Origin: Serripes groenlandicus
Taxonomy: Eukaryota; Mollusca; Bivalvia; Cardiida; Cardiidae
Length of the DNA stretch: 64,000 nt
Direction: 5' to 3'
Assembly (NCBI GenBank): GCA_031761405.1
Contig: JASEVX010000008.1
Span: 45,808,507 to 45,872,506, forward strand
The first letter of the stretch is position 1, and every line of letters begins with the position of its first letter. A program made the position numbers and the translations under genes. Positions 21,246-31,737 of this stretch are shown piece after piece. The notes below the pieces were generated by a model. It did no database searches and was not told the origin of the DNA. It saw nothing but the letters and a program-made list of their open reading frames with translations.

Positions 21246-22029
21246 ACCATGACCACATCTACAATAACAACTACTACTATTTATTCTTACAATAATAATG
21301 GTAATAAAGAATTAAGAAATTTACTATATATCTAGACTATTTTTGTCAGATGTATTGCTAAAAAGGTTACTATATCATCAGTATTATGATTTCTCGAAAA
21401 TCTTTTATTGACAACTTCTAATTTTGTGTTATAGACTTTACATGGATGCTTCATTTCGCTAGATGCACAACTAAAAGCTATGCTATACATGGGATAATTT
21501 ACTCGGAAGCTATTGTTGCTTGGGACAGACATTACATTATCAGATACAAATACATACTAGATATATATTCAGTGTATCTCTTTTGTATATTGTCTCGTAT
21601 TGTATAGACACTTGTATTGGATGGTTTATTAACGTCTGATATAGATTCCTGTATAGCTTGATACATTTATGACAAATCACTCGCTATATGATGTTCGTGA
21701 TAAACGTTATCATAAAAATAATTTCAGTTTTAGATTTATTAAAATATACAGACTTCATTTTTTATAATTTGTTCATTAATTTGTTTGGAACAGGCGGCAT
21801 TTGATGCCTCTGAAATACGGGTTGAAAAAATTCTCCAACATAAACAAATAAATAAAAAACAAGAATATATTTGAAGGAGAGAGATTGCTCAAGACGAGCA
21901 GTTTCTCCTTTTCTGAGTATAATTTTTTAACTTTATAGGAAAATCATGCCAGCAAATTTACACATGTTACATATTTTCTATAAAGCTTTTGTAATAAAAC
22001 ATCATATAAGCGGTTCAACCAACGAATAT
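21246..22029. other. Unannotated, with one MITE B core
   Basis: AT-rich. A hairpin GGAGAGAGATTGCTCAAGAC/GAGCAGTTTCTCC at about 21872-21910 is the centre of a MITE B-type element whose ends are lost. Nothing coding. Confidence 0.4.
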
Positions 22030-22448
22030 CAACCCTTTCCCACATACAACAAATCTGCACCAGAACACTTCTAGGTATAATATATGGAAACTCTTTGTAA
22101 ATGAAAGTATGAATATTGAAAACAATCAGACAAAAGGACGAATTACTCATCTTGAGCAAATTCTTCTTTGCCACACCGTTTAAAAAAACAAATAATCTGC
22201 AACGGATGCACAATACATGTGTTTAACACTTTCCCACATATATACGCTTTAAGACACCTCTGCAGCAGACGACTGTTAAAATCAGTGTGGCAAAAGGAGA
22301 AATTGCTCATTATGAGTAATTTCTCCATTTGCCACAATGATTCCAACTCTATTCAATAATCCTTATCATTTAAAAAGACTTTCTAAATTTTGCACATGAT
22401 ACTGTAAAAGTCGTGTACTGTAGATTTATAGTACGATGGAAAGGGTTA
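22030..22448. mobile_element. Two adjacent MITE B-like elements
   Basis: The first (about 22030-22212) has CCCTTTCCCACATACAAC and hairpin GGACGAATTACTCATCTTGAGC. The second (22222-22448) is bounded by TTAA, with CACTTTCCCACATATATACGC, hairpin GAGAAATTGCTCATTATGAGTAATTTC and GGAAAGGGTTAA. Both are diverged from the main B consensus. Confidence 0.7.
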
Positions 22449-22686
22449 ATACACGTTCCAAACGACGCGCAAATTGCAATTTCATGTTTTATGTGAGGAA
22501 AAAGCGATTGAGTTCACATTCATGGTCTAAACTTTGCTGTTACATGTATACAACATGAAGATATATCGACTTTATGGACTAAGGTCCGCTCTATTTTATA
22601 CTTAAACTCAAATGTAACAATGCCAATCTCATTAAGATAAAAACAAACTTCTATGTATTAACAAGTGGGCGAGTTTAGGTCTTGTT

Positions 22687-23027
22687 TTAAAGGTGCTGAA
22701 CTCCAAATTATAGATAGTATAGTCAACGTTTTAAAACTGTTCAAAAGTTGTCTTGAAATATTAGAATCTTAATTCTGGGATAAAATTATAGTAATTATTT
22801 CACAATAAACATCTAAATATTGGTCGTGTATGCTTCATTTTGAATGGTTAGACATACATGTTTTGTAAACTTTGCACATTTTCCTTGACTTTCAATTAAC
22901 TGTTTTTCAACATTTATGGCCGAAATAGTTTTGAACTATTTATTAGTTATTCCTTAATTTGATGTCACTATAAGCAATATCAGAAGTTTCAACATTCTGA
23001 TCTGCATCTGTAGTTCATCACCTTTAA
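22687..23027 (-). mobile_element. Element I with both TTAA ends
   Basis: TTAAAGGTGCTGAACTCCAAAT at left and AGTTCATCACCTTTAA at right. The internal fold-back includes ACTGTTCAAAAGTTGTCTTG and AATTAACTGTTTTTCAACATTTA. Confidence 0.85.
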
Positions 23028-24059
23028 TGAGAGTGTAACAATGCATAACAACGTTCACAATGTATTTGCCTGTATACCCGATGCACGTTGGTCAAAATAA
23101 TATATTATTAATCTTCAAATTATAACACATATTACGAACACATCAATTTCCAACATTTGATTACCCATAATACAATAACATGTATAAATGTAGGGAAATA
23201 TAAAACAGCAATGGCATAAATATGCAAATTTTATATAAATGGGGGAAACCTACACAGTTTAAAATATTTTAATGTCATTCTATCAGACTATTGCAATACA
23301 AAGCAATACAATATGTTATTTCGATGCTGAGTATGTACATACTACTTTAAAGACAGGCAACCAAAGGTGTTATAATGAAAACAATATCAGAAAGAAATTG
23401 AGAATATGAGAAAAAGAAAATACAGAGAGAATGAAATAGCTAAGGTACATAATGGAAGATAGAAGCATGATTTATTATTAATAGATGATAAAACGTACAT
23501 ATAAACCAGGATTATATGGCAATTGTATAAATGAAAGCTGGATAAGCTTGTTTCTTGATGTTTCAATGTGTGTTGCAAAAAGAAATATGCGGTCTTGCTA
23601 AATTAAGTTATGAATCATTTGAAGACAATTCGACAAAATAATGAAAATAACACGAAGAAAAGCATGGAAGCCTTTTAGCTTTTTCCTGGTTTTCTCATGT
23701 CGTTTGCATGTGCAAAACGAGAAAATGCGGATGTATACAATTATATTGCATCAAAGTGTTTGGATACACGTACATAGAGGTCTAAGCTGGAAGCATGCAG
23801 TTGCTCTCTCCTTGTATATTCTAAAATTAAGATTTTTCCGATAACGTTATGACAAATAATAATTTTCGTATAGCTTGCAATTTGTCGTTTATTCTGATGC
23901 ACGTTCTAATTTAGACATAACTGCAGTAAACTACTTGCAAAATAATTGTTGGAAATTTGATTCATCGAGGTTTTACGCCGATTAAAAAAGTGCTTTTTTG
24001 AAATAATATAGTTAGGATTATTATATCTTATTAAATTAGCAGGCACGTTTGCTCACAGG
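23028..24059. other. No gene; one dispersed fragment
   Basis: AT-rich. 23870-23970 matches 16285-16395 inverted. A 67-codon plus frame at 23641-23844 has no recognisable motif. Confidence 0.4.
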
Positions 24060-24530
24060 ATTGTCGTTTAGCTTTCAGCGATCGCGGATAAATGAAATCA
24101 AAATAATCCCTAAAGAACCTTTGTTTGCGTAGAAATGAGTGTACATGTATACATTTAACAGAATGTATTGAATTTATGACATAGAGTTTAAATTGATTAC
24201 AAACATGTATAGGAAGCACTGGAAATGTTTGATCTGATCATTTATTTAGTATTTTGACCTTGTTTGACATTGAAAGTAGAATATGTGAATAACCAGTTTC
24301 GTCCCAGCACGATTTTGTTCTAAATGACGGTAACCATCTTCGCGGGGTGAATTCTCTCTTGCATAATACATGACCCCCACCTATTTGCTTTGGATTATGT
24401 TAAAGCTTAGAGGTAACTCTTTTCAATGATATACCTATAAAACGCTAAGAAACTGTGAACATTGAGGATTGAAACTGATCGATTTACGTGGAAACAAAGT
24501 AGGGATTAAGTTGGTGTTTACGTGACTTTA
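24060..24530. repeat. Dispersed element O
   Basis: The reverse complement of 54640-55095 in several blocks: TTTGCGTAGAAATGAGTGTA, ACAGAATGTATTGAA, GACGGTAACCAT, AGAGGTAACTCTTTTCAATG and CTGATCGATTTACGTGGAAAC. Arm 2 of the long inverted repeat carries part of it again (62503-62680). Unknown family, no ORF. Confidence 0.75.
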
Positions 24531-25156
24531 ATATTTATTGAGTGATTTTCAAATATATATATGTATTTTCAAAAAAACCTCTAGGAAGCATTTGAAAACA
24601 TTTTGACAAAGGGAGAAATTACTCACAAATTACCAAAGAAACAAATAGTCCCTATCGTACTGCATACAACACATACATCAATGTTTATTTTAGTGGTATT
24701 TAAACTGCTTCATCACACTTCTCTAAATATCAATCAATGTATTTGAACCATGTAAGACTTAAAGGGAATGTGTTGTTTTGATCTTTTCAGATTCATTTAT
24801 TACTTCAAATCATGCGATCATTATTATCATTATTATTTGTATTGCTTTATGTAAATTCTTCATTTCTCTATATAGATAACAGCGTTTTCGTATATTAATT
24901 ATTGAAATTGCTGTATATATTTGTATATGTATTGAATTGGGTCTAAGGCAGTTTTCTGCTGACATACCTAAGTGAGAGAAAACAGTATTCTCCTTTGTGC
25001 AGGGTAATCAGAACATTCGGTGTGTGTGCTCTATACATGTATCGGACAACAATCACATTGGACTATCCTGACACACGGTCATGGCTGAAAACCGACTATA
25101 CGAGTATGCAATATGATCTTAATCGTCTTTAATTGTAATACTTCTAAGGGTCGAGC
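24531..25156. other. No gene; MITE B-like scrap
   Basis: GAAAACATTTTGACAAAGGGAGAAATTACTCA at about 24594-24626 is a MITE B half-hairpin. The remainder is AT-rich and unrecognised. Confidence 0.35.
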
Positions 25157-25446
25157 AGAGCCCCCGGTAGCTCTGTCGGTAGCGACGCGGGTTGTCAATC
25201 CAGGGATAGTGAGTTTGAACCCCAGCTTGGTCAACATTCTTTCTGACGTTTGACAAAAGTAAATTCGTTGAGGCGTCATTCGTATTCCTTCAAAGGGCTT
25301 ACAGTCTATGTGGACAAAAAAGCAGCAAGTCGCCTGGACGGACTGTTGTTAGAAAGCCTGTACATAGATGGGTAGAAGAACTTGGCCGCCCTGATATGAC
25401 TGAAACATTGTTGTAAACGGTGTAAAATATCATTCAATCAAGCAAT
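25157..25446 (+). mobile_element. SINE A, diverged
   Basis: Head AGCCCCCGGTAGCTCTGTCGGTAG with a mutated B box (GAGTTTGAACCCC). The complete body and 3' domain (CCGCCCTGATATGACTGAAAC) end in CAATCAAGCAAT. Most likely inactive. Confidence 0.85.
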
Positions 25447-25473
25447 GTTAAGGTCATATTTCGTATGACGTAG

Positions 25474-25770
25474 CCGAGTCCCGGTAGCTCAGTCGGTAAC
25501 GACGCGGGCTGTCAATCCAGCGGTTGTGAGTTCGAATCCCAGCTCGGCCAACATTCTTTTCGACGTTTGACAAAAGTCAATGTGACCTGCGTCATTCGTA
25601 TTTTCACAAATGGCATGTTTAACAGTCTATGTGGGAAAGCAGCCAGTTGCTTGGAAAGTATGTTGTGTGGTGTACTGGTGTGGGAACACCAGGAAACGCA
25701 TGAGTAGGTGAACTGGTCGCCGTGATATAACTGAACAATTGTTAAACACGGCGTTAAACCCCAATCAATC
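25474..25770 (+). mobile_element. SINE A with perfect 11-bp target duplication
   Basis: Complete copy from CCGAGTCCCGGTAGCTCAG to AACCCCAATCAATC. GTATGACGTAG is present at 25463-25473 and again at 25771-25781, an exact target-site duplication that proves retroposition. It is probably one of the younger copies. The A box is intact; the B box is GAGTTCGAATCC. Confidence 0.95.
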
Positions 25771-25781
25771 GTATGACGTAG

Positions 25782-26532
25782 GTCAAATTAAAACATAATG
25801 GGAGTGAAAGAAAGATAAAAGTCATATGGGAGACAACAGTTTAAAATGAAATATATATATACACATTTATTTTATAAAACAGAGGAAAATACGTACTAAC
25901 GCTATTGCTATTGTTCGGTTGCATCAAAAGTCTTCTGTCTATCTTTTTGTTTACCAAATCAAGTTTTTATTTGCCGAACTGTAAACCTACCACATTTGCC
26001 GAACTGTAAACCTACCGAACGTGTATTAAGTCATTTGTAAGGTTTGTGTTTGTCATAATTGCAGACAATGAGGGACATTAGTGATACTTATATTATCTCC
26101 CTTGTCAGATAAAGACCAAGGAAGACCAAATAGTTGGTAGGTCCTTTAAGTTGGAATCCTTTGTCTTTATCGCTATTTCGCAATGAGATATTGTAATTAC
26201 TCTGTACACATTAATCATAAATGTGTTAATTAAAGTGATGATTCAAAAGAGAAAATTTACATAGCAGTGTTTAAATAAAACAAATGTGGAATTACTTATC
26301 AATCTAATAACAGTTGGCCAAGAAAATGCAATTATAAGTGCACCATCCAGTGCAAAGAAACCAACGATAAAAACCGAGGAAACCAAATGATAGGACCTAG
26401 CTAGATGTAGAGAATATTAAAGGGAGATAACTGACCGATGTCTCCAATTAAATTAGTTCTTGAGACAAATCTTTGCAATCCGAACTTTCCAAATTTCTTC
26501 CTAATATACAGTTTTCACGTTTTCTAAGAAAT
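25782..26532. other. No gene; small 22-bp direct repeat
   Basis: TTTGCCGAACTGTAAACCTACC occurs twice in tandem at about 25971-26015. Nothing else is recognised. Confidence 0.5.
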
Positions 26533-26537
26533 ATATG

Positions 26538-26799
26538 AGCCTTTCCCGCGAGAACACCAACACTGTGAACTCTGCGTTAAGTATCGACCCCGATCTGCCT
26601 AATCATGTCGCGCAGGCTTACCGGGATAGACACCTTTCGCCTCCTGTGGGTTTTCTGTTTCAGAAATCGTTACTCTATACCTCTATCCCCATGGGACGGA
26701 ATGTGTCGGCCCGGATCACTCTCTGCGGACTGCGCAGGCTGATCTGGTTCGATACATTACGCAGCAGCCATAATGTTGGTTTTCTCGCGTGACGGCTCA
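26538..26799. mobile_element. Element H
   Basis: Ends GAGCCTTTCCCGCGAGAACACC / GGTTTTCTCGCGTGACGGCTC, with internal GTAGCGAT-free fold-back blocks (TCTGCGTTAAGTATCGACC / GTTCGATACATTACGCAG). The 85-codon frame 26535-26792 is an artefact. Confidence 0.85.
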
Positions 26800-26934
26800 A
26801 TTCACAAATAATTTATTTCAAGGCAGAATAAAGCAGAACTACAAAAAAAGACCACCTATGCATTAAACGAACATATCACACGAAGACCGACTTCCAGGTC
26901 TTCGCGCCCAACGATTACCTTTATAAACATCGGT

Positions 26935-27660
26935 GGTGTAATGATAGAGAGTCCGTATCTGGTGCGGGAAGTCGTGGGTTCGATCCGTGGTCGTATCACC
27001 ACAGACTCTAAAAATGGATGTAATGGCTTTCTAACCTTGGCGCTAAGGGTTGTGAGGTTTTGCATTACGACTGACTGACTGGTGTCATGATAATTGGACC
27101 TGTGTATACCACGTGACTTTGACGTCACGAATGCTACGGCGGACAGAAATATTTTACTTCGGTTACGATGTAAAAACAAAGGTAACTTTTTTTTTTCTTC
27201 ATCATTTTTAATGAAACATGGCGCAGTCTACGCCGCTAAGAGAGCCATATCTCCGGGTTTTCAAAGGAGTTTGATTAGTGGTTTAGTTTCTACAAACACT
27301 TCGATGAACCTTTTCTCAAAATGTATTAATACCGCCGACAGCCGGAGCATTATCAAAACTGGATTTTGAGAACAGGTTCGTCGAAGTGTTTGAAAAAACT
27401 AGACCACCAATCAAACTCCTGTAAAACACCGGAGATAGGACACTGTAAGCGGCGTAGACTGCGCCATGTTTCATTAACAATGGTGAAGAAATAAAGTTAC
27501 CATTGTTTTTACATTCTTATCAAGAGCAATTATTGCTGTCTGACGATGCAAATATGACGTCAAAAGTCACGTGGTATACACGCACTGAGTACAGGTTACT
27601 TATCAAGGAAATGACGTGTTAAAACTGATAACATCTTGACAGAGGCGTTAAACAAACAAA
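26935..27660 (+). mobile_element. SINE D interrupted by MITE F
   Basis: Head GGTGGTGTAATGATAGAGAGTCC with B box GGGTTCGATCCG. The core runs to ACTGACTGACTGGTGTCATG and AATTGGACC, ending at 27100. It resumes after MITE F at GTACAGGTTACTTATCAAGG and continues to GACGTGTTAAAACTGATAAC...GGCGTTAAACAAACAAACAA. Confidence 0.85.
27101..27587. mobile_element. MITE F, full palindrome
   Basis: About 487 bp and self-complementary almost end to end: GTGTATACCACGTGACTTTG at left and CAAAAGTCACGTGGTATACAC at right. Complementary interior blocks include GACAGCCGGAGC centrally and CTTCGATGAACCTTTTCTCA / TGAGAACAGGTTCGTCGAAG. No coding role. It lies within a SINE D. Confidence 0.9.
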
Positions 27661-27904
27661 CAATGTCTCAGGAGAATGGTTATAAACAAATTCCGTATTT
27701 TCGGTTTAATCGAAATTTCCTTAAATATCAAAACCTCCGATGGTCGATTATCGCGTGGAATCAAATCATGCATCGTGTAATTTTTAACCAGGGAATCACT
27801 GCGTGCAACTCTCAATTATTTTATATAATTTCATTTTATATTTCATGAATTGCAAAACCTTCGCAGATCAATGTGCACGCGCGCTCGGCTCAAATCGTGT
27901 TATA
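27661..27904. other. Dispersed AACCAGGGAATCA repeat
   Basis: TTTTTAACCAGGGAATCACTGCG...CAACTCTCA at about 27780-27815 has relatives at 28948, 30965, 31100 and 31218. The short ORF 27636-27848 has no known motif. Confidence 0.4.
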
Positions 27905-28450
27905 TTTTAGCAATTCCCTACATAAGGCAAAACTCCGATGTAGACGACTTCAAAAACATGTATGCCTAAAATGTGGAATATCTCTTTAAAGGCACACTAG
28001 CGCTTACAAGGTATACAAACCAATACATCATATAGGTAAACAGAGGTTCTATATATATACATGGCAATTAAAACACCCCTTCTTTATCTCCGCATGCCAC
28101 ATGCGATTTTTACATGATAGATTGCTGAGTTGTATGTTTGTAAACAAACCTTAAAAAGCTGACAGCAATTCAACAGTGTGTTTACCTTGTGGTAGTTAAA
28201 TACATTACAGAAAAAGTAACAATAATGCTGTAAAGGTTTATACATTTTCAAGTTTGCTTTTAATTGACATGTTTATATAGAACCTTCTTTTACCTATATG
28301 ATTTTTTGGGTTTTATACTTTTTAAGCGTTAGTATGCCTTTAAAAGAAAGCACTGAAAGTATAATTATTGAATGGCGTTGAAACCACTTTGACAAAAGGA
28401 AAACAAATTGCTCATTATGAGTAACTTCTCCCATTGTCGCAATGATTAAC
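27905..28450. mobile_element. MITE B-like element split by element N
   Basis: The left half (about 27910-27985) has GTAGACGACTTCAAAAACAT and TGTGGAATATCTCT. The right half (28344-28450) has ATAATTATTGAATGGCGTTGAAA and the hairpin AATTGCTCATTATGAGTAAC. A TTAA element sits between them. Confidence 0.65.
27986..28343. mobile_element. Element N (TTAA-ended MITE) inside a MITE
   Basis: Left TTAAAGGCACACTAGCGCTTACAAGG, right AAGCGTTAGTATGCCTTTAA. The next blocks (ATCATATAGGTAAA / TTTACCTATATGAT; AGAGGTTCTATATA / TATATAGAACCTTCT) are complementary too. It is 358 bp, non-coding and piggyBac-type by target. Confidence 0.8.
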
Positions 28451-28499
28451 AAGAAATATCTTTTAAAAAGATAAACGGCGATCAATATGAGGAAACATA

Positions 28500-29305
28500 T
28501 TAGTGCCTCTTGTCGGATCGCTAACTTAACTATGAACCAATCAAAACGTTTCATTTCCTTTATTTCTTCGGCATTATTCATTAGAATACAACATTTGATT
28601 TTGTCTACAATCTAGATCATTTGTTTAACATCTAGGTCAAAACTGATGTTAAACAGCTATCGCCGAAAAAACAAAGCCTGCTTCAAATGCGTCAGAATGC
28701 GTCTGGACGTAGGAAAGCGTTAACCCTTTCCCCCATACGACAATTCTGCAGCAGACGACTTTGAAAGTATTTTGTCAAAACATAGAAAATCTCCATAATT
28801 GAATGGATAACCTATGACAAGAAGTAGAAAACATTGTGTCAAAAGGAGAAATTGCACGTTTTGTGCAATTTCTTCTTTTGTCACTATGTTTTCAAAACGT
28901 CATCTGCTGCAGAGGCGTCAGAAAGCGTCTATATGAGGGAAAGTGTTAACCAGGGAATCATTGCGAACAACTCTCATTGAATGCCAAGACGTTTTAAACT
29001 GCATTCATTTTGAGCGCTTGTAAATCTGTCAGTTTTCATTGATGTTTCCTCGAAGCGGCCTTTCACAGTGTCAATTGTTATGTATGCACGTCATGCTTTA
29101 TGTAGGCCTCCTACTGCGAAAGGTGCATGTCTTTTTTTCGGCGATAGCTGTTTAACCTCAGTTTTGACCTAGATGTTAAACAAATCATCTAGACTGTAGA
29201 CCAATCAAATGTTGTATTTAATGAATAATGCCGAAGAAATAAAGGTAATGAAACGTTTTGATTGGTTCATAGTTAAGTTGGCGTTCCCACGAGAGGCACG
29301 TATAA
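28500..29305. repeat. Inverted repeat, ~175-bp arms
   Basis: The left arm (about 28505-28680) and right arm (about 29133-29305) are reverse complements: CGGCGATAGCTGTTTAAC, CAGTTTTGACCTAGATGTTAAACAAAT, CCGAAGAAATAAAGG and AAACGTTTTGATTGGTTCATAGTTAAGTTGGCG. The loop holds a full MITE B and an AACCAGGGAATCA unit. Each arm can encode a matching short peptide beginning MNNAEEIK (minus from 28581, plus from 29219); I do not recognise it. Confidence 0.8.
28720..28949 (+). mobile_element. MITE B, full length
   Basis: TTAA at both ends (28720-28723, 28946-28949). Ends are CCCTTTCCCCCATACGACAATT and TATATGAGGGAAAGTG. The central hairpin is the GAAATTGCACGTTTTGTGCAATTTC subtype, shared with 53087-53317. 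Confidence 0.9.
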
Positions 29306-29351
29306 AAAGGTGAAGTTTTAAAATGAAATCCTTTAATTGTTTTCCTTGAGA

Positions 29352-29526
29352 AATAATGAATGAATGAATGTATATGGTTTTATGGCGCATCGACAGCTAA
29401 GGTCATTTAGCGCCAATTAAATTTTATTATTCATGATACCTGGGTAAACAAACCAGTACTAGGCTAGAAAATGTGCCTTGCCCAAGGGCACTCCACTATG
29501 ACCGTAGTGCCGCGACTGGGGTTGAG
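29352..29526 (-). mobile_element. SINE E-like copy with a different 3' tail
   Basis: On the minus strand, AGTCGCGGCACTACGGTCATAG...GCCTAGTACTGGTTTGTTTACCC is the SINE E body. After ATCATGAATAATAAAATTTAATT it switches to GGCGCTAAATGACCTTAGCTGTCGATGCGCCATAAAACC and an ATTCATTCATTCAT tail, not the usual CGCCGTGATATAACTG tail. The same alternative tail is at 56098-56160. Confidence 0.75.
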
Positions 29527-29618
29527 AAATAAATTTCAGTGAAAATATTCAGTGAAAACGTATGAAATATATTTAAGAGCAAAATATTTTTTTTTTTTAA
29601 AACATTATAAGTTTTCTA

Positions 29619-30026
29619 CGGTGGCACAGAGGTGACATGTGTATGTTTTTATTTATCTCGTGCGCACGACATATTAAGTCGTGCGCACCACTTAGTAACT
29701 CGTGCGCACGACTTAGTAACTCGTGCGCACGACATAGTAACTCGTGCGCACGACTTAATTATCTCGTGCGCACGACTTAGTATCTCGTGCGCACGACTTA
29801 GTAACTCGTGCGCACGACTTAGTAACTCGTGCGCACGACATAGTAACTCGTGCGCACGACTTAATTATCTCGTGCGCACGACTTAGTATCTCGTGCGCAC
29901 GACATAGTAACTCGTGCGCACGACTTAATTATCTCGTGCGCACGACATACTATCTCGTGCGCACGACTTAGTATGTCGTGCGCACGAGATAAATAAAAAC
30001 ATACACATGTCACCTCTGTGCCACAG
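29619..30026. mobile_element. TA-flanked palindrome-array element, copy 1
   Basis: Flanked by TA (29617-29618; 30027-30028), as in Tc1/mariner target duplication. Inverted ends begin CGGTGGCACAGAGGTGACATG and continue through TGTATGTTTTTATTTATC, about 40 bp each side. The interior is about 16 copies of the perfect 12-bp palindrome TCGTGCGCACGA, separated by 9-10 bp spacers of a few types (CTTAGTAAC, CATAGTAAC, CTTAATTATC). No coding role; the plus frame 29632-29886 is an artefact. Confidence 0.9.
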
Positions 30027-30028
30027 TA

Positions 30029-30478
30029 CGGTGGCACAGAGGTGACATGTGTATGTTTTTATTTATCTCGTGCGCACGACATACTAAGTCGTGCGCACGA
30101 GTTACTAAGTCGTGCGCACGACTTAGTATGTCGTGCGCACGAGATACTATGTCGTGCGCACGACTTAATTAAGTGGTGCGCACGACTTAGTAACTCGTGC
30201 GCACGACATAGTATCTCGTGCGCACGACTTAGTAACTCGTGCGCACGACTTAATTATCTCGTGCGCACGACATAGTATCTCGTGCGCACGACTTAGTATC
30301 TCGTGCGCACGACTTAGTAACTCGTGCGCACGACATAGTAACTCGTGCGCACGACTTAATTATCTCGTGCGCACGACATAGTATCTCGTGCGCACGAGTT
30401 ACTAAGTGGTGCGCACGACTTAGTATGTCGTGCGCACGAGATAAATAAAAACATACACATGTCACCTCTGTGCCACCG
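30029..30478. mobile_element. TA-flanked palindrome-array element, copy 2
   Basis: Same ends as copy 1 and directly adjacent to it, sharing the TA at 30027-30028; the right TA is at 30479-30480. The interior has about 18 palindromes, two of them mutated to TGGTGCGCACGA, and a different spacer order. The short frames on both strands (30018-30275, minus 30250-30465) are artefacts of the array. Confidence 0.9.
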
Positions 30479-30480
30479 TA

Positions 30481-31431
30481 GTTTTCAGTTATTTATCGTC
30501 AATTGAAACTTATATTGTGTTACATAATACACCTCTTGGAAGCCTCGCGTAATCTCCAGTCATGTAATCAATCCTCGGCCTTGAACATCTTAACGTCATG
30601 TCGTGCTAGTGTAATGGATGTTGACTTGGATTGGCAAGTGAAAGGTCTATTGTTCGCTTCCCGGCAGAGGCAAGCTCTTTTTTTTCTTTCTTTCATTCAT
30701 ATAAAAACCAAAGTATATAAATAAAACAAATATTACATACTTAACGTTGTATTCTGTCATTCTAATAAGTAAGACAAACTATCAAATAATATTGTTTTTT
30801 CATTTCTTAGTGTTTACTCATATTGATCCCGTTTATCTTTTTTAAAGATATTTCTTGTTTTATTTCACAAATATGCCCTGCTTTGAATTACAATTTCTGA
30901 AACTATGTATTTGTCGAATTTCGTGTAACTAGGTTCCATTTAGACACCGTGCACATGTATCTTTTACTCAGGGAATCACTTCGAAGAACTGTCATTAATT
31001 TATATTATGTCGTTTTTATATTGTATTAATTTTAAAAACTTCGAATAGCAGTTGTTTATGGCTCGTCTCAAACCGTGTAATATGTTTCTTTTAAAGCAAG
31101 GAATCGTTGCAAATATTAAAGTAATATTTATCTTTTTCTATTGAATTATTCTTAAAACCATCAAAATGTCGATATACGCCTTGCCAAGCTCAACTTATGT
31201 AACATGTGTATGTATTTTTAACCAGGGAATCACAGCTAACAAATTTCATTGAATATCAAGACGTTTTAAATTGCATTACTTTTGAGCGCTTGAAAAACTG
31301 TCAGTTTTCATTGATGTTTCGTCGAAGATAACTGTCATAGTATCGCTGGTTATGTAGGTGTGTCACGCTTTCTGTAGGTGTAGCAGTATGGATGATGCCT
31401 GTCTTTTCGTTATGTGCCCCGTTTTGATTTT
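30481..31431. other. Dispersed AACCAGGGAATCA repeats; no gene
   Basis: Three degenerate units of about 125 bp begin near 30965, 31095 and 31218 (CAGGGAATCAC.., CAAGGAATCGTTGC, CCAGGGAATCACAG). The last (31218-31395) is collinear with 28948-29130. At 30600-30672, GTGCTAGTGTAATGG...TTCGCTTCCCGGCAGAG looks like a decayed tRNA-type head. The short plus ORF 30503-30724 is unrecognised. Confidence 0.45.
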
Positions 31432-31678
31432 TGTTTTTTTAACGCCGCTTTCAACATTGTTTCAGTTATAACACGGCGTTTCCTGGGTTACCAGTACTAC
31501 TGGTCCAGTAATCCTGACACCAGTCAGCCAGTCGAAATGGTAACCTCGCGACCCTGAGCGCCAAATGAGAACAGCCATTACCACAAGTGTTTAGGTCTTT
31601 GGTATGACCCGACCAGGGGTCGAACCTGCGACCTCCCGCACCAGGGCGGATGCTCTACCATAACACCAACGGGGCGGT
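31432..31678 (-). mobile_element. SINE D, full length
   Basis: From the tail complement (TTTTAACGCCGCTTTCAACATTG) through CCAGTACTACTGGTCCA and CTGACACCAGTCAGCCAGTC to the head complement GTCGAACCTGCGACCTCCCG, ending at CTCTACCATAACACCAACGGGGCGG. Confidence 0.9.
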
Positions 31679-31737
31679 CGTGCCCCGTTTTGAATGATGC
31701 TTTCTGAATATATGTGTAGACACTATACGTCATAACA

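Noticed and set aside
20630..21335. Poly-Thr, poly-Tyr and poly-Ser ORFs
   Set aside because: Trinucleotide microsatellite read in different frames.
29619..30480. CRISPR-like array of evenly spaced palindromic repeats
   Set aside because: Spacers are 9-10 bp and themselves repeated, there are no cas genes, the genome is eukaryotic, and the units sit between transposon-like terminal repeats.
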